Of a stretch of 64,000 nucleotides of DNA, positions 42,198 to 50,886 are shown one piece after another; within the stretch, counting starts at the first letter, position 1, and each line of letters begins with the position of its first letter. This DNA is from JAUIET01 sp045105115. GTDB taxonomy: Bacteria > Pseudomonadota > Gammaproteobacteria > Pseudomonadales > JAUIET01. The translations under genes were made by a program, and so were the position numbers. The notes beneath the pieces are model-generated. The model searched no databases. It saw only the letters and a list, made by a program, of their open reading frames with translations, and was not told where the DNA came from. Location of the stretch: the NCBI GenBank assembly GCA_045105115.1, contig JBGCDE010000017.1:1-64000 (forward strand), written 5' to 3'.

Positions 42198-43097
42198 TTA
42201 GTACATCATCCATCCACCAGCTTGATCTCGTGAACCAGCTTCAGCTCTAATCAAGCTACCGTGCCGGGAGGCTTCTCCTGTAAGCTCTTTGTAACTTTGC
42301 TCAAGTTCGCGGAGTGAGCTTGCCAGGCCGTCGCCAATTTCTCCACCTGAGTAAGCATTCATTTCGATACTTGCGAAGGCTGATTGCAGCTGCGTTCTAA
42401 TGCGATGCTCTTCAGTGTTGGGTACCCGTGCTAACACTTTGAATATGCTGTGTTTGTTCTCGGCCCAGACTAGGCAAATGAGGAACGTACAAACCATCAA
42501 GGATAATATGACCCCACCATTTACACGGTAGCCCATTTGCATCGCTGTCATCACACCAATCGATGTGAGGATGAAAGGCGTCAATCCAAGGAGGATAACA
42601 ATAACTTTCTTGCCTTCCTCGTCCTTGCGATGCTTGATGTAGAAGCTAACCAATTGCACCATCGCAAAAACCAGTACGGACGAGATATATACAATCCAGT
42701 AGTTGTAGTAGGGGCCCGCGATTCTAGTGCCGCTCACACCCAAATGCTCAACTCCGGCAAGCATCACGCCGGGGATCATAAACGCACCGCCCATGATTGC
42801 CGCCGTGCCCCAGTTGAAGCTGAGGTTCGTGCTGCTGGCACCGTTCATTTGCATGAAAACATTCAGCATTGACGCGGCCATGATGGTCGCGAAAAAGTAA
42901 TAGAGTGATAACAGAGGCAGCAAGAATACGTCGTACTGCAGAGCATAGAAGCCCGTTAGTTCAATGATATTCATACCCAGGAAGCCAAGTAGCATCATTC
43001 TCAGCGCAGTATTTCCGCGGAGTTCGCTACTTTTAGCCGAAAATAACCACAGTTTTATAGAAATTGCTAAAACTGAAAGCCCTATCCATATGCTCAT
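42198..43097 (-). CDS. seven-helix membrane protein, unknown function
   Basis: 299 residues with about seven hydrophobic helices in the first 215 residues (IWIGLSVLAISIKLWLF, then MMLLGFLGMNIIELTGFY and further segments). A cytoplasmic tail with predicted helices (LASSLRELEQSYKEL) follows. The layout resembles the N-terminal membrane sensor part of some histidine kinases, but no kinase domain follows. A tail ending in MMY is unusual. I do not recognise the family. It lies about 100 bases downstream of the KAS III-like gene on the same strand. Confidence 0.55.
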   Translation of the reverse strand: MSIWIGLSVLAISIKLWLFSAKSSELRGNTALRMMLLGFLGMNIIELTGFYALQYDVFLLPLLSLYYFFATIMAASMLNVFMQMNGASSTNLSFNWGTAAIMGGAFMIPGVMLAGVEHLGVSGTRIAGPYYNYWIVYISSVLVFAMVQLVSFYIKHRKDEEGKKVIVILLGLTPFILTSIGVMTAMQMGYRVNGGVILSLMVCTFLICLVWAENKHSIFKVLARVPNTEEHRIRTQLQSAFASIEMNAYSGGEIGDGLASSLRELEQSYKELTGEASRHGSLIRAEAGSRDQAGGWMMY

Positions 43098-43203
43098 TGC
43101 CAGTCTCCATAGTCAAATTGACCAGAGTCTAAGCGCAGCCCTTATTGCCTGCGCTTCTGGAGCGTGCGACTGGGTTATGCGTATATTCTTGTTAGTTCAA
43201 ACA

Positions 43204-44211
43204 TCAAAACACCAGCCCAGTTTGCCCTACAGACAGACCGCTACCTGTGCTTAATATGAGAACATTATCATTGGCTGCAGGTTTGTTCAAGTCCAAGACG
43301 ACGGGGATAGACGCGCTTGCCAGATTGCCGTATTTGGCAATCGTTACAGGCGCTTTCTCAGGAGCAACGTCCGCTACCTTGATAACTTTCTTGTGTGGTC
43401 GAATACCAGCCTGATGCGTAACTAGTGAGTCTACGTCCTCTGGTAACCAGTCCAGCTGCTTGTATGTGTCGTCAATCAAGCGGCCATGAAAATCCAAGGC
43501 TTCTGAACATATGTTCTGCATATCCATGTAGCCTTCGAAGTGGCCATTTTCTTCTTTATTCATGTAGCATAAACCGGCGTGTTTGCCGGCGCTATTGAAA
43601 CGGAAGCGCTTGAAACCCCGGTTGCTTTCAGCTGTCCGAATAATCATCGCTCCGCCAGCATCGCCCAAAGTAAGGCCACCAATCAGTGTATTTACTTGTT
43701 CTCTAGAAGCTTCCCCACCGTTTAGCACGCCAAGAATGCTCTTGGCAGTAGTTGATCCGAGCTCTGCAGTACAAACCAAAATGGTCTGAGCATTGCTGGC
43801 GCCTATAAACGCATCTCCAATCGCCAGGCCATTCATCATCCCGTGGCAGGCGTTTGTAACGTCGAAGCAGGACGCATTATCTGCTCCAATTTCTGACTGC
43901 ACTCTGTGCGCGGTGGCGGGTTCAAGCCAGTCCCTATCAATGCCGCAGTAAATTACATAGTCAATTTCGGACGCGTCGATACCGGCGTCCTGCATCGCAT
44001 GTCGACTGGCCTTAATGGCTAAATCGGAAGGTGAGCTGCCTTCTTTTGCGTAGCGTCGCTCTTTCACCCCTGTCAGCGAAGCAAGATATCTGCTTGAGAT
44101 GCCGAATCGCTGTTCGGATTTGAAAGCATCCATTAACTCTGCGGAATGTACGATTTGGTCGGGAAGGTGGCTAGCGAGGCCAATAACTTGGCTATGTCCG
44201 GTTTGTTCCAT
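43204..44211 (-). CDS. beta-ketoacyl-ACP synthase III-like enzyme (thiolase fold)
   Basis: About 335 residues of the KAS III fold. The likely active-site Cys is in SCFDVTNACHGMMNGLA, the His in VTHQAGIRPHKK, and the Asn in YGNLASASIPVVL. This Cys-His-Asn set is that of condensing enzymes which join acyl-CoA to malonyl-ACP, or two acyl chains (OleA-like). The local sequence differs from housekeeping FabH, so a specialised acyl substrate is likely. The ATG at 44211 was taken; the frame opens two codons earlier at TTG. About 230 bases upstream lies the end of an acyl-CoA dehydrogenase gene; this gap holds AT-rich sequence with TTGATCAA-type palindromes. Confidence 0.83.
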   Translation of the reverse strand: MEQTGHSQVIGLASHLPDQIVHSAELMDAFKSEQRFGISSRYLASLTGVKERRYAKEGSSPSDLAIKASRHAMQDAGIDASEIDYVIYCGIDRDWLEPATAHRVQSEIGADNASCFDVTNACHGMMNGLAIGDAFIGASNAQTILVCTAELGSTTAKSILGVLNGGEASREQVNTLIGGLTLGDAGGAMIIRTAESNRGFKRFRFNSAGKHAGLCYMNKEENGHFEGYMDMQNICSEALDFHGRLIDDTYKQLDWLPEDVDSLVTHQAGIRPHKKVIKVADVAPEKAPVTIAKYGNLASASIPVVLDLNKPAANDNVLILSTGSGLSVGQTGLVF

Positions 44212-44441
44212 GGTCAAATAATAATCTGGTTGTTTATTATTCAGCCTAGTAGACAGATTTTGATCAACTGTAATATCTGCTCAGTGGCAGGGCTAAAATT
44301 CAACCAATTGATCAATATGTGATCTATGTAACGTAATTCTCCCGATTGCTACCGTTTGTCAGCACTTTTAGCAAAGCCATTTCGTATATTAATCAATGGC
44401 TTGTGTGCATTTCCCTGGTTTTGCTCCTGTACGCCAGATTT

Positions 44442-45521
44442 CTATATCCAGCCCTGCGCTTTAGCTGCGTCTTCCCGCGCCCGCTCAGGCGAACCCAGCA
44501 GCTGCCTGTTAAAGCCAATTCGCTTAAACCAGTAGTGCAGGCCCATAAGATCCGTAAAACCCATACCGCCATGAACCTCTGTAGAGGTACGCGCTACGAA
44601 TCGGCCCACTTCTGACAGATGCGCTTTTGCATGACACGCTGTTAGGCGGCTTTCCTCAGGGATCGCGTCAAATGCGTGTGCTGCGTACCATACCAAAGAA
44701 CGGCAGGGTTCAAGGCCAGCCGCCATTTCCGCACACATGTGCTTAACGGCCTGAAAGCTGCCGATCACACGATTGAATTGTTTGCGTTCTTTGGCGTACT
44801 CAACGGCTTTCTCAAGCATGTGCTGTGCGGCACCCAGGGTGTCGGCTGCGAGCATTACGCGCCCAGCGTCCACGAGTTTGCCAACCAGCTCTGTATCACT
44901 GCTTACCAGCTGAGCCGGTGTGTCAGAGAAACGATATTCGGCCATCACCTGCGTATCATCAATTGACCGCAAGCTTTGTCTTTCAATGCCGTTGGCACTG
45001 CTTTCAATAAGGTACAGCAAATTGTCCGGTCCGCCGATGAGTAGCGCAGTTGCGTTTGGCGCGCCCAGGGCAAACAACACATTACCTGACAGTTTGCCAT
45101 TGCTGATGCTCAAGCCCGCGCCGCTTCTTACGCCGGTCTGTTCGCTAAGTGCAACCGCTGCTTGCAAACTGCCGTCAGCAATTGCGGGTAAATATTGTTG
45201 CTTGAGCGATTCGTTCTCACTTCGTGTAAGAGCGATAGCGGCCAGGACGCTGGTAGCTGTGAATGCGACCGGGCTTACATAGCGTCCTAGCATTTCCTGA
45301 ACCAGCATTGCATCCAGCAATGACATGCCGAGACCGCCATAGTGTTCGGGAACTAGCAGGCCGGTCACGCCGAGTTCCGCCATACCCTGCCAGATTGTAT
45401 CGTCATGTGCAGCGCCGTCTTCAGCTAACTCTCTAACGCGATCCAGTGGGCTAGTGTCTTGCAGAAAACGGTCAACGCTTTCTTGCAACATGATTTGTTC
45501 TTCGCTTAGGCCAAACTCCAT
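44442..45521 (-). CDS. acyl-CoA dehydrogenase
   Basis: About 359 residues. It begins MEFGLSEEQIMLQESVDRFL and shows the flavin fold, with LLVPEHYGGLGMSLLDAMLVQE and, in the C-terminal helix domain, AKERKQFNRVIGSFQAVKHM and EVHGGMGFTDLMGLHYWFKR. It oxidises an acyl-CoA to the enoyl-CoA. The ATG at 45521 has an AGGAGG site just upstream and overlaps the end of the paired dehydrogenase gene, so the long frame starting at 45626 is not the real start. Paired dehydrogenases like this often form heteromeric enzymes in catabolism of steroid side chains or branched acids (inference). Confidence 0.88.
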   Translation of the reverse strand: MEFGLSEEQIMLQESVDRFLQDTSPLDRVRELAEDGAAHDDTIWQGMAELGVTGLLVPEHYGGLGMSLLDAMLVQEMLGRYVSPVAFTATSVLAAIALTRSENESLKQQYLPAIADGSLQAAVALSEQTGVRSGAGLSISNGKLSGNVLFALGAPNATALLIGGPDNLLYLIESSANGIERQSLRSIDDTQVMAEYRFSDTPAQLVSSDTELVGKLVDAGRVMLAADTLGAAQHMLEKAVEYAKERKQFNRVIGSFQAVKHMCAEMAAGLEPCRSLVWYAAHAFDAIPEESRLTACHAKAHLSEVGRFVARTSTEVHGGMGFTDLMGLHYWFKRIGFNRQLLGSPERAREDAAKAQGWI

Positions 45522-45522
45522 G

Positions 45523-46731
45523 CTATTGACCTCCTGTTGCGGCGGGCGCGGGCTTGGGTTCTCTAGGCATATCCAGCCCCCGTTCGGAAATAATATTTTT
45601 CTGAATTTGCGCGGTGCCACCGCCAATAATCAGCCCTAGATCAAACATATACATTCGTTGCCAATCACCGCGTGCGCGAATGTGTTCACTGTCGTTGTAC
45701 AGAATGCCAAGTTCGCCATAACAATCAATCGCAAGTGCGGCCAGCTGATGATTAAGCTCGCAACCTTTCAGTTTCACAATCAAGCGAGCAATACCGGCGC
45801 TCTTTCCTTGCAGCGAAGCCGTTAACAAGCGCAGACCGTTAAACTGCATGGCCAACACCTCACTTTGCAATGTCAAAAGGCGGTCGCGCAACATGGGGTT
45901 GTCCATAAGGCGCAAGCCATCAATCGTTTCTTCCTGCATCAACTTAACAATTCTGCTTAAGCGGGTGCTGGCGGCATTAGGGTCACCCAGCATGCCGCGC
46001 TCGTGTTTCAGAGTTGCGTTGGCAACCATCCAACCGGCACCACGTGGCCCAACGATGCTGCTTTGTGGTACGCGCACGTCGGTAAAAAATACTTCGTTAA
46101 ATTCTGCTTGGCCTGTCATTGTATTGAGTGGGCGTACTTCAACACCTGGTGTATTCATTGAAAACAAAAGATAGGATATGCCTTTGTGTTTCGGCGCGTC
46201 TGGTTCTGTGCGTACCAGGCAGAAAATCATATCGGCTTCGTGCGCGGTGCTGGTCCAGATTTTCTGGCCATTGATAATGAAGTCATCACCGTCTTCAGTG
46301 GCTTTGGTTTGCAGATTTGCAAGATCTGACCCGGCGCCTGGTTCAGAATAGCCCTGGCACCAAAGTACTTCGCCGCTCAGCGTTTTTTGAATCCATTGTT
46401 CTTTCTGCTCTTCAGTACCCATTTCAAGCAAAGTTGGCACCAGCATCGACACACCCTGACCGGCCAAACCACCCGGCGCACCAGCGCGAGTAAATTCTTC
46501 TGCCGTTATGCGCGATTCCAGTATATTAGCCTCACCACCATGCCCACCGTATTCTTTAGGAATAGTGCGCGCCGTATAACCACGCTCTATTAGCAGAGCC
46601 TGCCAATGCTTTTGCTCATCAGTAGGGCGACCCATCCTTGTTCGTTTTGGCCAAACGTCTTTATGACTTTCCAGAAAGTCTTTTACTTGCTGACGGTAGC
46701 TGTCGTACTCAGCGCTATAAGCTAAATCCAT
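45523..46731 (-). CDS. acyl-CoA dehydrogenase, large-type partner
   Basis: 402 residues with ITAEEFTRAGAPGGLAGQG, the flavin-contact WCQGYSEPGAGSDLANLQTKA and the INGQKIWTSTAHEAD motif. The C-terminal part has LGLIIGGGTAQIQKNIISERGL. It is homologous to the downstream dehydrogenase gene and is followed by it with almost no gap. The pair could be the two subunits of a heterotetrameric enzyme acting on a bulky CoA ester; the presence of thiolase and SDR genes in the same stretch is in line with beta-oxidation. It is divergent from the SDR gene at 46805, with a promoter-size gap of about 70 bases. Confidence 0.88.
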   Translation of the reverse strand: MDLAYSAEYDSYRQQVKDFLESHKDVWPKRTRMGRPTDEQKHWQALLIERGYTARTIPKEYGGHGGEANILESRITAEEFTRAGAPGGLAGQGVSMLVPTLLEMGTEEQKEQWIQKTLSGEVLWCQGYSEPGAGSDLANLQTKATEDGDDFIINGQKIWTSTAHEADMIFCLVRTEPDAPKHKGISYLLFSMNTPGVEVRPLNTMTGQAEFNEVFFTDVRVPQSSIVGPRGAGWMVANATLKHERGMLGDPNAASTRLSRIVKLMQEETIDGLRLMDNPMLRDRLLTLQSEVLAMQFNGLRLLTASLQGKSAGIARLIVKLKGCELNHQLAALAIDCYGELGILYNDSEHIRARGDWQRMYMFDLGLIIGGGTAQIQKNIISERGLDMPREPKPAPAATGGQ

Positions 46732-46804
46732 TCTTCAATCTGCACTCAAATTAAAAAAACAGGTTACCATGTTTGCTACAGAAACAGATTATTAAGGAAG
46801 TGCG

Positions 46805-47620
46805 ATGTCCAGATTTGAGGGTGCAAGTGTTGTTGTGACGGGCGGTGCAAGTGGTATTGGTGAAGCCACTGTACGAGGCATTGTCAGTGAAGGTGGTCAG
46901 GTGGTGATTGCTGATTTACAGCAAGAGCTTGGCAATGCGCTGGTTAGCGAACTGGGAGATGCCGTACGATTTCACGAAACTGATGTCACCAAAGAATCAG
47001 ATATCGCCGCGGCGATTGCAATCGCACAGAAAGAATTCGGTCCGCTTACCGGAATGGTAAACAACGCAGGCATTGTAGGCGCCATTGGTTCTATCATGGA
47101 AACCACTGCAGAGGCCTACGACCGCACCATGGACATTCTGGCTCGTGGCGTATTTCTGGGTATCAAACACGCAGCGCTTGCCATGCGTGACCAGGGCAAG
47201 GGTTCGATTGTTTCTCTGGCCAGCACAGCGGGCGTTATCGGCGGTTTGGGCCCCCACGTATACACCATGGCAAAGCATGGCGTTGTGGGCATTACCAAAT
47301 CCGCGGCCAGTGAGTTAGCGGCTTACGGCATTCGCGTAAATGCGATAGCACCCGGTGGTACGGTGACTCCTATGACAGCGGCGCTTACTGATAACGATAA
47401 AGATGCCATTGCGCAGTCTATAGCGAATGATTCACCTCTGGGTTTTGCTGCAATGCCTGAAGACATGGCAGCGGGTATCTTATTTGCGTTGAGTAATGAC
47501 TCGCGTTACATGACGGGTCACACCTTGGTTATTGATGCGGGTGAAACAACCGGGCCCAAGCAGGCACCGTTTTTTGCAGCTGAGGCCGAGGTGATGTTGC
47601 ATGCTGGGCAGCGGGAGTGA
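46805..47620 (+). CDS. short-chain dehydrogenase/reductase
   Basis: A 271-residue SDR with the NAD(P) motif TGGASGIGEATVRG, the adenine-pocket residues NNAGIVGAIG, and the catalytic Ser (VSLASTAG) with YTMAKHG giving Tyr and Lys. The end ITKSAASELAAYGIRVNAIAPGG is typical of the classical family. Asp44 in VVIADLQQ suggests NAD preference (inference). It is probably a hydroxyacyl or alcohol dehydrogenase in the nearby catabolic group. Two long hairpin repeats follow the gene and probably mark its transcription end. Confidence 0.88.
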   Translation: MSRFEGASVVVTGGASGIGEATVRGIVSEGGQVVIADLQQELGNALVSELGDAVRFHETDVTKESDIAAAIAIAQKEFGPLTGMVNNAGIVGAIGSIMETTAEAYDRTMDILARGVFLGIKHAALAMRDQGKGSIVSLASTAGVIGGLGPHVYTMAKHGVVGITKSAASELAAYGIRVNAIAPGGTVTPMTAALTDNDKDAIAQSIANDSPLGFAAMPEDMAAGILFALSNDSRYMTGHTLVIDAGETTGPKQAPFFAAEAEVMLHAGQRE

Positions 47621-47670
47621 TTTTTTGGTTTGCTCGATCGCTGATAGTGATTGGCTCAAGCGTCGAGACC

Positions 47671-47782
47671 GGCTTTGGTTCGAGAGTCGACTAGCAAGAC
47701 ACGCCGTGAATCCATCCATGGAGGCTTGTGTTCGAGGTCCCTCTCTCACACAGTCTTGCTAGTCGACTCTCAAACCAAAGCC
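47671..47782. repeat. long hairpin repeat, copy 2
   Basis: The 30-base arms at 47671-47700 and 47753-47782 are inverted copies with one mismatch (stem GGCTTTGG...CTAGCAAGAC). The loop starts ACGCCGTGAATCCATCCATG and ends in a CTCTCACACA stretch like copy 1. The stem sequence is unrelated to that of copies 1 and 3, so base pairing is kept while sequence changes. It lies 50 bases after the SDR stop. The 363-base gap up to the SnoaL-like gene contains only this and copy 3. Confidence 0.85.
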
Positions 47783-47825
47783 TACGTACTAATTTTTAGC
47801 TTCTAGATTTTGATTGTGGCACGGA

Positions 47826-47937
47826 GGTGTTGAACCAAATAACGGTAACCGGGACTGTTTGAGACAGGATGTCGAAAACCAAGCCCCCATGGATGGGTTC
47901 ACGGCGTGTCCCGGTTACCGTTATTTGGTTTAACACC
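47826..47937. repeat. long hairpin repeat, copy 3 (reverse orientation)
   Basis: The 29-base arms at 47826-47854 and 47909-47937 pair with one mismatch (ACCAAATAACGGTAACCGG and its complement). The loop carries the reverse complement of the conserved core (CATGGATGGGTTCACGGCGTG). It is about 40 bases from copy 2 and in the opposite sense, so each copy faces one of the two converging genes. This fits a pair of transcription end signals, or two insertions of a mobile hairpin. Confidence 0.85.
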
Positions 47938-47983
47938 GGTCCTTAGAATGGAGAAAGAGCTACTCAAAAATTGCCATCAAATT

Positions 47984-48496
47984 TCAAGGCCTCTTACGAT
48001 TATCAGTACGATAAACCGCATCATCCTGTCGCCCACCACGCAGTGTCGCGGGCGTTTCCTCAAAAAACGTTTCACGAGTAGGCTCGGTTCTACACCAGTC
48101 CGCACGTTCACTTCGATATGCAATTTTCCAAACACCGTCACGTCGCTCATAACGATCAATATAACGCCCCGCAATGATTACATCGTCAAAGCCTGATTCG
48201 CTTTTCACTTTATGAAACGCATTGAAATACACCTCACCAAAAGCCTGATCGCCGTCAATGTCGATCAGTACGTTGCCAATCATATGCTGGTTTGCCTCGT
48301 GGTCTTTAAGCGCACCCATCGCGAATTCCACAAATTCATAAGGTGTTGCGTCGCAAATGCCATATTCGCACCAACCATCTTCATGAAACACCGAACGTAA
48401 CAGTTCAGCATCCAGTCGGTCCAAGCCGCGCATATAGTTGGCGACCAATTCATAAATGTCTTGCTTTGCAATCAAGGACTCTATGGTATTGCTCAT
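47984..48496 (-). CDS. SnoaL-like (NTF2-fold) protein
   Basis: 170 residues with the cone-shaped alpha+beta NTF2/SnoaL fold: a helical start IESLIAKQDIYELVANYMRGLDRLD, then LLRSVFHEDGWCEYG, HMIGNVLIDIDGDQAFGE and the GRYIDRYERRDGVWKIAYR strand. Relatives are small isomerases, dehydratases or accessory subunits, including beta subunits of ring-hydroxylating systems. A second, similar gene lies directly upstream on the same strand (12-base gap). Together they diverge from the Rieske oxygenase gene and may act on the same substrate pathway. Confidence 0.78.
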   Translation of the reverse strand: MSNTIESLIAKQDIYELVANYMRGLDRLDAELLRSVFHEDGWCEYGICDATPYEFVEFAMGALKDHEANQHMIGNVLIDIDGDQAFGEVYFNAFHKVKSESGFDDVIIAGRYIDRYERRDGVWKIAYRSERADWCRTEPTRETFFEETPATLRGGRQDDAVYRTDNRKRP

Positions 48497-48508
48497 GTCG
48501 GTTTCCGT

Positions 48509-49039
48509 TTAATTATTAGAAAAATGGGCGTGCGATGGGTCAGCTTCGCTGTGGGCGCCTTTAGCCATTGCCACGAAGGCTTCACTGCCACGTTCATCAA
48601 CAACATCAACAGTTCGGCTCCAGTCAATCACAACCCGCCGGTGCTTCATTTTCCAAACACCGTCTCGCTTCTCCAAAGTGTCTAGATAGCGACCAGCAAA
48701 CTGCATCTCTTGCTTGGCGCCGATAAACAAATGGTCTGCATTCACGCAAGACTCGCAATTGGCCAGGTCATTGCCGTCAAAGGCTATCAAAGTGTTGCCT
48801 ATGCAATGGCGAGTTAACTCGTAGGTTCCTGCCAGTGCTTGCATCACCAGTTCTGCGAACTGGTGCGCAGAGCCAACAAATGTGCCGTAATCTACCTCGG
48901 CGTCTGACCAGTAGCAGCTCTTAAGGGTACTTTCTTCCACCCGATCGAGGCCGCGGCTATGCAATGCCAGCACTTCCCCAATCGCAATGCGATCAGCCAC
49001 TTGCTGTGCGTTTGGCACCTTCCCAACATTGGCTAACAT
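48509..49039 (-). CDS. SnoaL-like (NTF2-fold) protein
   Basis: About 176 residues, related to its downstream neighbour: QVADRIAIGEVLALHSRGLDRVE, LKSCYWSDAEVDYG, HCIGNTLIAFDGN and GRYLDTLEKRDGVWKMKHR. The ATG at 49039 has GGAG 8 bases upstream and removes a 38-residue extension that overlaps the divergent Rieske gene. The two SnoaL-like genes look like products of a duplication. An active-site acidic or His residue for isomerase or dehydratase action cannot be fixed without an alignment. Confidence 0.75.
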   Translation of the reverse strand: MLANVGKVPNAQQVADRIAIGEVLALHSRGLDRVEESTLKSCYWSDAEVDYGTFVGSAHQFAELVMQALAGTYELTRHCIGNTLIAFDGNDLANCESCVNADHLFIGAKQEMQFAGRYLDTLEKRDGVWKMKHRRVVIDWSRTVDVVDERGSEAFVAMAKGAHSEADPSHAHFSNN

Positions 49040-49126
49040 ATCCGGCTCTCCGCTTCGTCTTCTCTTGCATTTACAGGGTATTGCAGTACATACTAAAAAA
49101 CAATCAGGTCTGACTGTATTAGTTGA

Positions 49127-50536
49127 GTGATTGTGGCAGAAAACGATAAACAACGTGGTTCAGCGAGAGCGCCCGGTCCAACGGTTGCCGATGTATTTGC
49201 TACCGACAAGCATGCCGTGCCAGCACCATTGCTGGAATCCAGCTATGAATTTATAGGCGATAAAGACATCCCTGTCTCACGCTATTTCTCGCCTGAATAC
49301 TTTGATCTTGAAATGCAAAAGCTTTGGCCCAAGTCCTGGCAGTGGGCATGCAGGGAAGAGCATGTTCCTGATGTGGGTGACACTTATGTATACGACGTTG
49401 GTGTGTACTCCGTTATTGTTGTGCGCTCTTCAGAAGATTCTATTCAGGCATTTCTAAACAGCTGCACCCATCGCGGAACGCGAATTCTTGCTGCTGAAGG
49501 CAGTGGTTACAGCGCTGGTTTCAAGTGCCCGTTTCACGGCTGGTCGTGGAAGCTCGATGGGCAGATTGATAACATTCCAGGGCGCTGGGACTTTCCGCAC
49601 GTTTGTGCAGAGAATCATAATCTGCAGTCAGTTCAATGCGAACTCTGGGGCGGTTTTGTGTTCATAAACATGGACCCGGATGCGCCACCTTTTGACGAAC
49701 ACATCGATTGTCTAAAAGAACATTTTTCGCATTTCCCGCTCGATAGACGCCGGATCAAAGTGCATGTGGAAAAAACCTTGCCAGCTAATTGGAAAGCCGC
49801 GCAAGAAGCTTTTCTAGAGGCCTACCACAACATAGAAACCCACGATGCACCCAACGGTGCTAATACCCAATACGATGTGTTTGGGAAATACCTGAGTCGG
49901 TTTATTCACAATATAGGCACTTATAGCATCGAATCTCTGGCGGACTATGATTCCGAAAAATGGGGTGTTACTGCGCTTAGCGAGCAAGAGCAATTTGCTT
50001 CTATGGTGAGTTTTAGTGGCGCAGATCGACAATTAGCAGAAGGCGAAACCGCAAGAAGCGCGGTTGCGGAAGGTATGCGCAGCAGTTTTGGCGACGCCTT
50101 AGGCGTTGACTTCTCCTCTGTGAGTGACGCCTTAATGCTTGACTCTATCGAATATCACTTGTTTCCTAACATGTTTATATTTCCCGGTGTCAGCATACCC
50201 ATGGTGTATCGCTTTCGACCGAATGGTGTTGATGTCGATAGCTGTTTGTTCGACGTATTAATCTTAGAGCCACTTGCCGACGGCGATACCCATCCTGAGC
50301 CACCCGACGTCATCAAGCTAAGCGTAGAGCAATCCTATACTGAGGCTGAAGAAATGGCCTGGCTCGCCCCGGTATATGACCAAGACACGGGCAATCTGCA
50401 ACAACAGCAACAAGGGTTTAAAACAAGTCGTAAGCCTGGCATTACCTTGGGTAATTATCAGGAAGCGCGAATTCGCCGAATTCACATGACGCTGGATGAA
50501 TTTCTGGGTGCCGAAGGCGGCTCGATAAGTTCATGA
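49127..50536 (+). CDS. Rieske non-heme iron oxygenase, alpha-type subunit
   Basis: 469 residues. The Rieske cluster motif is CTHRGTR followed by CPFHGW. The mononuclear-iron helix is EAFLEAYHNIETH, with the usual His pair, and a later acidic ligand is expected near the PGVSIPMV stretch. Relatives dihydroxylate or demethylate aromatic, quaternary-amine or steroid substrates with electrons from a ferredoxin and reductase. The start is GTG at 49127 or at 49133. The next gene, a ferredoxin, starts in the ATGA of its stop, and a second alpha-type oxygenase follows. The substrate is unknown; no reductase gene is present. Confidence 0.87.
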   Translation: MIVAENDKQRGSARAPGPTVADVFATDKHAVPAPLLESSYEFIGDKDIPVSRYFSPEYFDLEMQKLWPKSWQWACREEHVPDVGDTYVYDVGVYSVIVVRSSEDSIQAFLNSCTHRGTRILAAEGSGYSAGFKCPFHGWSWKLDGQIDNIPGRWDFPHVCAENHNLQSVQCELWGGFVFINMDPDAPPFDEHIDCLKEHFSHFPLDRRRIKVHVEKTLPANWKAAQEAFLEAYHNIETHDAPNGANTQYDVFGKYLSRFIHNIGTYSIESLADYDSEKWGVTALSEQEQFASMVSFSGADRQLAEGETARSAVAEGMRSSFGDALGVDFSSVSDALMLDSIEYHLFPNMFIFPGVSIPMVYRFRPNGVDVDSCLFDVLILEPLADGDTHPEPPDVIKLSVEQSYTEAEEMAWLAPVYDQDTGNLQQQQQGFKTSRKPGITLGNYQEARIRRIHMTLDEFLGAEGGSISS

Positions 50537-50853
50537 GTGGTAGAACACCTTACAAGGCGGCTCGTTGCTCCGACATCGCGCTTGGAAAAACGCAAGCGGT
50601 TGATTTGGCGGGTGAAGATGTTTTGCTATGCCACACCAAAGAAGGTTTTTTTGCCGTCAGCAATTTGTGCTCGCACGCCGCTGCAAAATTATGCGACGGA
50701 AAACTCAAAGGTATGCGATTGCTTTGCCCATTGCATGGCGCGGCGTTTGACGTGCGAGACGGTAGTGCGCTGTCTCGGCCAGCATCGAAACCGATACAAA
50801 CGTTTGAAACTGTGGTTGAGGGTGACGATGTGCTGGTGTTTCTAAATGAGTGA
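50533..50853 (+). CDS. Rieske-type ferredoxin
   Basis: A 106-residue [2Fe-2S] Rieske ferredoxin with the ligand pattern CSHAAAKL and CPLHGAAFD. The small single domain is typical of electron donors to Rieske oxygenases. It overlaps the end of the first oxygenase gene and precedes the second by 33 bases, so it could serve both. A matching ferredoxin reductase is not in the window. Confidence 0.88.
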   Translation: MSGRTPYKAARCSDIALGKTQAVDLAGEDVLLCHTKEGFFAVSNLCSHAAAKLCDGKLKGMRLLCPLHGAAFDVRDGSALSRPASKPIQTFETVVEGDDVLVFLNE

Positions 50854-50886
50854 GTCGTTCATAGGGTCGCAATAAGGTTAATACGA

